A stretch of DNA of 5,616 nucleotides, from the NCBI GenBank assembly GCA_937900985.1, contig CALCGM010000499.1, forward strand, positions 1 through 5,616, given 5' to 3'. The notes beneath the pieces are model-generated. The model saw only the letters and a program-made list of their open reading frames with translations. It made no database searches and was not told the DNA's origin. Both the position numbers and the translations under genes were made by a program. Positions within the stretch are counted from its first letter, which is position 1. Each line of letters starts with the position of its first letter. This DNA is from an uncultured Planctomycetaceae bacterium. GTDB taxonomy: Bacteria; Planctomycetota; Planctomycetia; Pirellulales; UBA1268. This document shows, in pieces, positions 1 through 5,616 of this stretch.

Positions 1-1
1 G

Positions 2-763
2 GCACTTGCGTTTCTCACCACCACGCTGCCTCCCTTTCTGGCGGAGTTTCGGGATCGCTTCCCGGTGGAGCCCGTGGAGGGGCAGGCAGGCTTCTGTGTG
101 GTCAATGGCGTCTACATGGCTGTCGACGCGCACGTCTACTACGGCATGCTCCGCGACCTCAAGCCCCGCCGCCTGATCGAGGTGGGCTCGGGGCAGTCGA
201 CAGTGGTGGCGGCTGAGGCCTTGAAGCGAAACGCCGCTGATGCGTGTGCTGCAGATGGCCAGGCTGCCACCAGCATGCTGGCCATCGAGCCGTATCCGTC
301 AGACGTGGTGCGGGGGCTTGCGGCCGAGGGGCAACTGACCCTGCTCGAGCAGCGGGTGCAGGACGTGCCGCTTGCTGAGTTTGAGTCGCTCGAAGCGGGC
401 GACGTGCTCTTCATCGACAGCACCCATGTGCTCCGAGAGGGAGGAGATGTCCAGTATGAATACCTGGAAATTCTGCCCTCGCTGCAGCCGGGGGTGCATG
501 TGCACATCCACGACATCAGCCTGCCCCGCCGCTATCTCAGCGTCTACAACGAGCAGGGCATTCACTGGAACGAGCAGTATCTGCTGCAGGCATTTCTCTG
601 CTGCAATGCCGACTTTGAAGTGACCTGGCCCGGCAACTTCATGCTGCTGCGGCATGCCGAGCTGATGCACCGGATGTTTCCGGAGATCGCCGCGATGCGG
701 CGGAAATTTCCACTCGCCGAAGCGAGTGCCTTTTGGATGCGACGGCGAATCGAAAAGGCCTGA
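2..763 (+). CDS. Class I SAM-dependent methyltransferase (Methyltransf_24 type), 5' partial
   Basis: This is a cytoplasmic methyltransferase that would move a methyl group from S-adenosylmethionine to an unknown acceptor. The frame is open to the left edge with no stop, and the residues before the GTG at 65 (including LPPFLAEFRDRFP) look like real family sequence, so the gene very probably starts outside the window. What remains is 253 residues ending at TGA 761-763. Counting from the first visible codon, the SAM-binding motif I is LIEVGSGQST (58-67), followed by the acidic strand end AIEPYPS (94-100), the strand DVLFIDSTHV (134-143), the GGDVQYEYLEILP segment (147-159) and HVHIHDI (166-172). 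The FIDS-H, GDV-YEYLEILP and HIHD signature is typical of Methyltransf_24 proteins. The C-terminal SAFWMRR also fits that group. The gene is convergent with the metal-efflux genes and nothing ties it to them. The substrate cannot be inferred; glycan or secondary-metabolite modification is common for relatives. The family call is firm. Confidence 0.9.
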   Translation, partial: ALAFLTTTLPPFLAEFRDRFPVEPVEGQAGFCVVNGVYMAVDAHVYYGMLRDLKPRRLIEVGSGQSTVVAAEALKRNAADACAADGQAATSMLAIEPYPSDVVRGLAAEGQLTLLEQRVQDVPLAEFESLEAGDVLFIDSTHVLREGGDVQYEYLEILPSLQPGVHVHIHDISLPRRYLSVYNEQGIHWNEQYLLQAFLCCNADFEVTWPGNFMLLRHAELMHRMFPEIAAMRRKFPLAEASAFWMRRRIEKA

Positions 764-797
764 GCGATCGAGCAGCATGCCTGAGGGCTGCGGTGGG

Positions 798-829
798 CCT
801 CATTGGGGATTGACCTCATCGGGGATTGG
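798..829. repeat. Imperfect tandem duplication of 16 bases across the end of the efflux lipoprotein gene
   Basis: Positions 798-813 (CCTCATTGGGGATTGA) and 814-829 (CCTCATCGGGGATTGG) are adjacent and match at 14 of 16 bases. The second copy contains the stop codon (TGA on the - strand, 818-816) and last codons of the outer membrane factor gene. The first copy lies in the 52-base gap between the convergent genes. It is probably a slippage product; no function is evident. Confidence 0.5.
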
Positions 830-2453
830 TGGCGTCGCTGGGATGCACAACCGCGTCGAGCGGATCTGCTGGAGCCGGCGCGGGGAGTGGCTCGGTGGTG
901 TCCTGGTCTGGCGGGAGCTCGACCTCCTCAGCAGCTGGATCGGCGGGCGGGCTCTGGGCTCCGCGGACGCCGCCCCAGCCGCCGACGGCCTGTTCGAGGC
1001 GAGCGAGCGTCTGATGAAGATCGGCTCTGAGCCGCTCGCGTCCGATCTCGTAGCGGAGCAGCTGTCGCCAGTTGTCGAGCAGCTGGAGAAAGTCGATATC
1101 GCCGACCGCGTAGGCTTCGCTCGACACCGCAAGCGTCTGCTCCGCCTTGGGCAGGATGTCGTCGCTGAAGAGCGTGAGCATCTGGGAGTGGCTTTCTGCC
1201 TGGGCGAAGAGCTCGGTGACCTCTTCGAGCGTCGCGTCCCGCAGGGAGTCGTACCGTCGCGCGGAGGCAACCGCGGCTGCCTCCGCCGACCGCACCGAGG
1301 CATCGAGCCGCTTGCGATACACCGGCAGGTTCATGCCCGCGGTCAGCAGCAGGGCATCCTGGCCGTTGGAGCTCGCCGCAAGCCCCGCATCGGCAACATC
1401 GATCCATGCAAAGCCGAGGGTCACGTCGGGCTTAAAGTCGAGCCGGGCGAGCTCGATCGCCCGGCGCTCTCGCGTGTTTTGTGTGAGGGCCGCATGGAGC
1501 TGGGGCCTGGCCGACAGGGCCCGCTGGCGAAGGCTCGTCAGATCGGCGGGGAGCTGCTCGTCGGGCAGGTCGGCGAGCGGTTCCAGGCGAGTGTCGGGCG
1601 GCACATGCAAGAGCCTTGCGAGCCGGGCCTGTTCGGAGGTCTCCCGCCGCCTGAGATCTATCAGGCTGTTTTCGATCGAGGAAATTTCAAGGTCGGCTCG
1701 GAGCACGTCCTGCAGGCTCGTCTGTCCTGTCTGGTAGCGGGTGTCGGCGACGCTGCGAAGCTGCGTGAGCAGCTGCTGTTCGGCTTGCGTGATCTCGATA
1801 GCCCGCTGCACATACGCCAGCTCGTAGTAGGCCTTCTTCACGTTGGCTGCGGTTTCAAGTTCGACCGCCGCGAGCTCGGCCCGGGCCACGCCAGCCTCTG
1901 CCTCGGCCAGTGAGGCTCGGGCGTCGCGTTTGCCCATCCAGGGAAACTTCTGGTTGGCGTTGAGGATGAACTGAAACTCACCCGCGGCTGTCTGCACGGG
2001 AGCCGGCTGGGCAACGGTCGTCAGCGACGGGTCGGGCAGGCTGCGGGCCACCGGCACCTGAAAGGCGAGCGATTCGATCCGTTTGCGGGCAGCGAGGATG
2101 TCGGGGTTCTGTCCGAGGGCAACCCGCACGTAGTCGTCGACTGGATGCGGGCCCTCGAGCGCTGGCATGCGGGCCAGGGTGAGCCCCTCGCTGTGAATGC
2201 TCATCCCCTGGGGCCGTGGTGTCTCAGACCGACGCCCGGTATGGGAGAGCCTCCGCAGGCTCGCCTCGGCCAGCCCGGCAAACTCACCATCCCGCGAACG
2301 GCCCGCGCTGCAGCCTGCGACAGCCAGCACGAGAGCCGTTGCCCAGCTGGCACGCTGAGCCACCCGCCGCCAGAAGGTGCGACTCTCCCTCGCCAGCCGC
2401 GTCTGGCTGCCGACGGCTGCGTCGGGTGTGTCGGGCGGGTGGCTCCAGTGCAC
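816..2453 (-). CDS. TolC/CzcC-type outer membrane efflux lipoprotein
   Basis: This is the outer membrane channel of a tripartite efflux pump, forming a trimeric barrel plus periplasmic helical tunnel that docks on the adaptor and RND permease. It has 545 residues from a GTG start. Two OEP repeats are visible: about 104-285, with NQKFPWMGKRDAR (167-179) and YQTGQTSLQDVLRADLEIS (240-258), and about 303-490, with RPQLHAAL (316-323), LPVYRKRLDAS (376-386) and the matching YAVGDIDFLQLLDNW (448-462). These paired Y-x-x-G helix-turn signatures are characteristic of TolC/CzcC proteins. A hydrophobic stretch ending in the lipobox AVAGC (Cys48) predicts a lipoprotein. The start at 2453 has GAGGGG eight bases upstream and lies 2 bases after the preceding stop. 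A second GTG at 2363 would give 515 residues and a more usual 17-residue signal before the Cys, but has a poorer ribosome site. After the second repeat comes a Pro/Ala/Asp/Glu-rich tail (about 498-545). It is the last gene of the efflux operon. Confidence 0.95.
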   Translation of the reverse strand: MHWSHPPDTPDAAVGSQTRLARESRTFWRRVAQRASWATALVLAVAGCSAGRSRDGEFAGLAEASLRRLSHTGRRSETPRPQGMSIHSEGLTLARMPALEGPHPVDDYVRVALGQNPDILAARKRIESLAFQVPVARSLPDPSLTTVAQPAPVQTAAGEFQFILNANQKFPWMGKRDARASLAEAEAGVARAELAAVELETAANVKKAYYELAYVQRAIEITQAEQQLLTQLRSVADTRYQTGQTSLQDVLRADLEISSIENSLIDLRRRETSEQARLARLLHVPPDTRLEPLADLPDEQLPADLTSLRQRALSARPQLHAALTQNTRERRAIELARLDFKPDVTLGFAWIDVADAGLAASSNGQDALLLTAGMNLPVYRKRLDASVRSAEAAAVASARRYDSLRDATLEEVTELFAQAESHSQMLTLFSDDILPKAEQTLAVSSEAYAVGDIDFLQLLDNWRQLLRYEIGRERLRADLHQTLARLEQAVGGWGGVRGAQSPPADPAAEEVELPPDQDTTEPLPAPAPADPLDAVVHPSDATNPR

Positions 2454-2455
2454 GA

Positions 2456-2926
2456 CTACCGCCCCTCGCGGGCATCACGCTCTGTCTGCAGCGACTCGGC
2501 ATACAGCTGGTCGATCAGCTGAAGATGACTCTCGGGCTCCGCTGCGATCTTCTCCAGACATGGCGGGCAGCAGACAAACACCACACGCCCGCCAATGATC
2601 TCCCAGGCGGGCTTGGCGGGGAGGTCTTTCTTCATCACCGGACAGACTCGCTGGGCTGCGGCGATGTTGGTGTGGATCGTTTTCCAGTGGGCGGCATCGA
2701 TCTGTCGGGTGGCGCAGGCTTTGCAGCAGAGGAAGATCTCCTCCTCCTGCTCGCCAACAAGCACCTTCACCGGCGGACCGTGATCACCAAGCGGCAAGCC
2801 CGACACGGGGCAGATCCGCTGCACACCACTATGCAGCTGCTCGGGGGTCGGCTCAGCGGCCTGGCCCGCAGCCGCAAGCGCCGCGAGGGCAACAACAAAG
2901 GGCATCCGCAAGAGATGAAGCGTCAT
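2456..2926 (-). CDS. Secreted two-module cysteine-rich protein (CPV...CCxxC), putative metal binder
   Basis: This is a 156-residue protein with a Sec signal peptide: hydrophobic core about 9-20 and probable cleavage after GQAA (residue 24), so it should act in the periplasm. The mature part is an internal duplication. Module 1 has ICPVSGLPL (38-46) and FLCCKAC (65-71). Module 2 has VCPVMKKDL (94-102) and FVCCPPC (117-123). Each holds four cysteines (C39/C67/C68/C71 and C95/C119/C120/C123), the only ones in the protein. The pattern resembles TRASH/YHS-like metal-binding domains, and similar proteins are, to my knowledge, common in Planctomycetota. A role as periplasmic Cu/Ag chaperone, sponge or sensor for the neighbouring pump is inferred from the cysteines and location. 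The frame is open to an in-frame ATG at 2962, but I chose 2926: it has GGAGG seven bases upstream, puts the signal peptide at the N-terminus, and overlaps the pump's stop as ATGA, implying translational coupling. There is no clear similarity to CusF. Confidence 0.82.
   Translation of the reverse strand: MTLHLLRMPFVVALAALAAAGQAAEPTPEQLHSGVQRICPVSGLPLGDHGPPVKVLVGEQEEEIFLCCKACATRQIDAAHWKTIHTNIAAAQRVCPVMKKDLPAKPAWEIIGGRVVFVCCPPCLEKIAAEPESHLQLIDQLYAESLQTERDAREGR
2462..2467 (-). promoter_or_regulatory. Ribosome binding site of the outer membrane factor gene
   Basis: Read on the - strand, GAGGGG lies eight bases before the GTG at 2453-2451 and inside the 3' end of the cysteine-rich gene, whose TAG stop (2458-2456) falls between the two. 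It supports the upstream GTG start. The alternative GTG at 2363 is preceded only by a GGCGGCGG run with no good Shine-Dalgarno match. Confidence 0.6.
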
Positions 2927-5616
2927 GAGAGAGCCTCCGGAGGGGTGGGAAGGGTAGGGCAACAGGTTGAGTGGCTCAAGGGAAGCTGGGGGGGAGCGGC
3001 GACGTGGGCGGTCGCCTCGCTGGCGACCGGGAGCCCGGCTCGCAGCCGCAGCTCAAGGGTGCCGCAGTAGATCGTCGGCACGACGAACGTCGTAAACGGC
3101 TCGACGAGCATGCCGCCGAACACGGGCCAGGCCATGGCCCGGGCCACGTCGCTGCCGCGGCCGTCAGACAGGAGCACTGGCAAGAGCGCCGCAATCGTCG
3201 TCAGCGTGGTCATCACGCAGGGGCGGATTCGCTTGAGCCCCGCCTCGTAGATCTCCTGACGAAGTTCCGGCACCGTCTCGATCCGCCGCTGCTGCAGCCG
3301 CTGGTGGATGAAGCTCGCCATCACGATCCCGTCGTCGGCAGCAAGCCCGGCCAGCGCGATGAAGCCCACCCAGACGGCGGTGTTGAGCTCGATGCCGTTG
3401 ATCGCGATGGCCAGCATGCCGCCGGCGCAGGCGATTGGGATGCCTGAAAAGACCACGAGCGAAATCGGCAGGTTGCGGAAATGGAGGTAGTGCAGCAGGA
3501 GGTTGATCAGAAACACGGTCGGCAGAATCCACATCAGCCGCTGGTTGGCCTCGATCTGGTTTTGAAACGAGCCCACGGCCTCAAGTTCGAAGGTGCCTTC
3601 GGGAAACACGAGGCTGCCGTCGGCTCGGGCCTGGCGAAGATCCGCCATCACGCCGTCGACGGTCTCCAGAGCGCCGCGGCCAGCAGGCGCGAACATGACG
3701 TGCGCCACCAGCCGCGAGTCCTCGCTCGAAATCGCCCCCGGCCCCCAGGTGGTCGTGACCTTCGCCAGTCGCGCCAGCGGCACGACATCCCCTGAAGGTG
3801 TGACCACCGGGAGGGTCGGCAGGTCTTCGAGCTGCTCACGGCGATCCCGTGAGAACCGGACCTGGATCGGATACCGCTCGCGGCCCTCGACCGTCGTGGT
3901 CGCGTCAACGCCCCCAAGCCCTGCCGCGATCAGCTCGTTGACCATCCGCGTGGTCATGCCGTGCCGCGCGGCCTCCTCGCGATCGACGTCAAACTCTTGG
4001 TAGGGCTTGCCCATCACGATGTCGGGGTTCACGGTGCGGGCATCTACCAGTGGATTGCTGCGGAGCCGTTGAGCCACTGCCAGGGCCGCCTGGCCAAGCC
4101 CCTCAAGTGAATCGCCGTAGATGCGGATCGCCATTGAGGCCTTGATGCCCGCCTGCAGCATCACCACACGGCCCTCGATCGGCTGCAGGGGTGAGGCAGG
4201 CGTAACCCCCGGCAGCGTGGCCACGGCATTGATCTCGTTCCAGATATCCCCCGCCGTGATCCCGGCTCGCCACTGCTCCCTGGGCTTGAGCATCACGTAG
4301 GTTTCGATCATCGCCGCGGGGGCCGGATCGAGGGCGGAGTCGATGCGGCCGATCTTGCCGAGCACATCGGCCACTTCGGGAATCCCGCCAATCAGCGTGT
4401 CCTGCGTCTGCAGCACCTCCATCGCCTGCGTGAAGCTCGCTGCCGGGTAGAGGCTCGGCATGTAAAACCAGCTGCCCTCGTCGAGGGCGATCCAGTCGTC
4501 GCTTGAGAGCCCGGTGAAGGTGTGCTTGGCGTCGACATAGCCGGGCACATCGTTGAGCTCGGCTCCGCAGGCCCTGGCAAACCGTTCCAGCGGAGCGAGC
4601 AGCGTCGGCAGGCCGATCCAGGCGGCGAGGCCCAGCGCGAAGAGCAGGGCAGGGAAGAGAAGCATCAGCCCTTTGTTGTCGAGCGCGAGCCGGAGCCTGC
4701 CAGCGTAGAGCCAGCGGACGAAGCGACTGGCTGGATTGCCGTCCATCGGTGTCAGCCGCTCACGGCTGAGCCACCAGCCGCTCAGGCCACCGATCGCCGC
4801 GAGCCCTGCCGTCACCAGCCGACCGGCTGCCCCGGTGGCTGCGGTGAGCTGCTCCTGCCACACCAGCCCACCGAGCACAGCCATCACCGCCGCACCGCCG
4901 CTGGCGGCAAGCAGGCTGCCAAGCCGAGACCGGCCCGACGACCGCAGCACGAGTCGTGCGAGCACTGGCACGACCGTGACTGCCACGATCAGGCTCGCCA
5001 CCAGCGCAAAGGTTTTTGTCCAGGCCAGCGGTGTGAAGAGCTTTGCGTCGCGGCCCGTCAGGAAAAACACCGGCAGGAAACTGACCACCGTTGTGGTCAC
5101 CGCGGTCATCACCGCGGGCACCACCTCCGCGGCGGCCCTGCGGATCACGGCGAGCCTGGCTTCGGATCGCGGCTGGCCTTCGGGTCGCTGCGGGCTCTGT
5201 TCCCATTCGGCGAGCGCGTCGTAGATGTTTTCCAGCACGATGATCCCCATGTCGACCATCGTGCCAATAGCGATGGCGATGCCCGCCAGCGACATGATGT
5301 TGGCGTCGACCCCAAAGAGCTTCATCGCAGCGAAGGCCATCAGCACCGCCAGGGGCAGGGTGATCGCGATCAGCAGGCTCGCCTGCAGATGGAGGAGAAA
5401 CAGGGCCACAACGACGATCGTGATCATCGTCTCCTGGCTGAGCGCCTCGGTGAGCGTGTGGATCGTCTCGTCGATCAGGCCGGTGCGGTCATAGACCCCG
5501 ACGATGCGGATGCCGTCGAGCTCTGGCTCGAGCGAGGCGATCTTCGCCTGCACCCGCTCGATCACGTCCCGCGGATTGGCCCCATACCGCATGATCACCA
5601 CACCGCCGACCGCCTC
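2923..5616 (-). CDS. cusA: CusA/CzcA-family heavy-metal RND efflux permease, 5' partial
   Basis: This is the inner membrane proton-driven pump of a tripartite metal exporter. The visible 897 residues end at TGA 2925-2923. The N-terminus (TM1 and most of the first porter half, roughly 285 residues by comparison with E. coli CusA) lies past the window end, so no start is called. Counting from the first visible codon: TM2 62-77, TM3 80-102, TM4 105-135 with NIMSLAGIAIAIGTMVD and the conserved Asp at 122, TM5 165-188, TM6 202-224, TM7 315-340, the C-terminal porter and docking region about 380-690, and TM8-12 from 693 to 851. Met386 (FYMPS), Met436 (AAMIET) and Met486 (RVVMLQAGIK) align with CusA M573, M623 and M672, the Cu(I)/Ag(I) triad, hence the symbol. 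Unusual: insertions at about 228-292 (two hydrophobic segments) and 336-380; Asp-Asp (761-762) where CusA has E939; Cys800 where CusA has K984. The last 30 residues form a non-membrane tail with a CC pair. The family is certain; the metal is inferred. Confidence 0.97.
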   Translation of the reverse strand, partial: EAVGGVVIMRYGANPRDVIERVQAKIASLEPELDGIRIVGVYDRTGLIDETIHTLTEALSQETMITIVVVALFLLHLQASLLIAITLPLAVLMAFAAMKLFGVDANIMSLAGIAIAIGTMVDMGIIVLENIYDALAEWEQSPQRPEGQPRSEARLAVIRRAAAEVVPAVMTAVTTTVVSFLPVFFLTGRDAKLFTPLAWTKTFALVASLIVAVTVVPVLARLVLRSSGRSRLGSLLAASGGAAVMAVLGGLVWQEQLTAATGAAGRLVTAGLAAIGGLSGWWLSRERLTPMDGNPASRFVRWLYAGRLRLALDNKGLMLLFPALLFALGLAAWIGLPTLLAPLERFARACGAELNDVPGYVDAKHTFTGLSSDDWIALDEGSWFYMPSLYPAASFTQAMEVLQTQDTLIGGIPEVADVLGKIGRIDSALDPAPAAMIETYVMLKPREQWRAGITAGDIWNEINAVATLPGVTPASPLQPIEGRVVMLQAGIKASMAIRIYGDSLEGLGQAALAVAQRLRSNPLVDARTVNPDIVMGKPYQEFDVDREEAARHGMTTRMVNELIAAGLGGVDATTTVEGRERYPIQVRFSRDRREQLEDLPTLPVVTPSGDVVPLARLAKVTTTWGPGAISSEDSRLVAHVMFAPAGRGALETVDGVMADLRQARADGSLVFPEGTFELEAVGSFQNQIEANQRLMWILPTVFLINLLLHYLHFRNLPISLVVFSGIPIACAGGMLAIAINGIELNTAVWVGFIALAGLAADDGIVMASFIHQRLQQRRIETVPELRQEIYEAGLKRIRPCVMTTLTTIAALLPVLLSDGRGSDVARAMAWPVFGGMLVEPFTTFVVPTIYCGTLELRLRAGLPVASEATAHVAAPPQLPLSHSTCCPTLPTPPEALS
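2934..2938 (-). promoter_or_regulatory. Ribosome binding site of the cysteine-rich gene
   Basis: Read on the - strand, GGAGG lies seven bases before the ATG at 2926-2924, inside the last codons of the permease gene. This near-consensus Shine-Dalgarno, together with the ATGA stop/start overlap, decides the start in favour of 2926 over the in-frame upstream ATG at 2962. Confidence 0.8.

Noticed and set aside
65..67. GTG at 65 as the true start of the methyltransferase
   Set aside because: The frame stays open to the window edge, the upstream translation resembles family sequence, and no good ribosome site precedes the GTG; the gene is treated as 5' partial.
764..815. Possible bidirectional terminator between the convergent genes (TGAGG at 782-786 and CCTCA at 798-802)
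   Set aside because: Only five paired bases around an 11-base loop with no T-tract on either side; too weak to call.
726..1913. Long + strand open frame (395 codons) opposite the outer membrane factor gene
   Set aside because: It is fully antisense to a gene with clear family motifs, its product shows no recognisable domain, and long antisense frames are expected in GC-rich coding DNA.
2927..2962. N-terminal extension of the cysteine-rich protein to the upstream ATG at 2962
   Set aside because: It would place 12 Pro/Ser-rich residues before the signal peptide and increase overlap with the pump gene; the ATG at 2926 has the GGAGG site and the ATGA overlap.
2216..3070. + strand open frame (284 codons) opposite the cysteine-rich gene and both its junctions
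   Set aside because: It crosses three real - strand genes, has a low-complexity Arg/Ser/Gly-rich translation and no domain, so it is a shadow frame.
1..5616. Mobile elements, CRISPR arrays, tRNA or other RNA genes
   Set aside because: No transposase, terminal inverted repeats, regularly spaced repeats or tRNA-like folds were seen; nearly all of the window is explained by four protein genes.

Overview
The window is GC-rich bacterial DNA, coding almost from end to end. It holds four genes: one on the + strand at the left edge and three tightly packed on the - strand. The two outer genes are cut by the window ends. The style suggests a Planctomycetota-type bacterium: an enlarged CusA-like RND permease, a small secreted 'CPV...CCxxC' cysteine protein and high GC. 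That assignment is inference, since there is no rRNA or marker gene here.

Left edge (2-763, +): the C-terminal part of a class I SAM-dependent methyltransferase of the Methyltransf_24 type. It is convergent with the rest and not obviously related to it. A 52-base gap (764-815) separates it from the next gene, and I see no convincing terminator there.

Main block (816-5616, -), in transcription order right to left: (1) a CusA/CzcA-family heavy-metal RND permease lacking its first roughly 285 residues because the window ends; (2) a 156-residue secreted protein with two copies of a CPV...CCxxC cysteine module, whose ATG overlaps the pump's stop codon (ATGA); (3) a TolC/CzcC-type outer membrane efflux lipoprotein starting 2 bases after the previous stop. 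The junctions and strong Shine-Dalgarno sequences indicate one operon. Its promoter, and probably the periplasmic adaptor (CusB-like), lie beyond position 5616.

Functional reading: the pump keeps all three methionines equivalent to the Cu(I)/Ag(I) triad of E. coli CusA (M573, M623, M672), so the likely substrate is copper or silver. The RND protein and outer membrane factor would form the export channel together with the unseen adaptor. The cysteine protein between them is a candidate periplasmic metal-binding partner, occupying the role CusF has in E. coli but with an unrelated sequence. The most distinctive points are this coupled cysteine protein, two insertions in the permease (one adding a probable helix pair) and proton-relay positions that differ from E. 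coli CusA.
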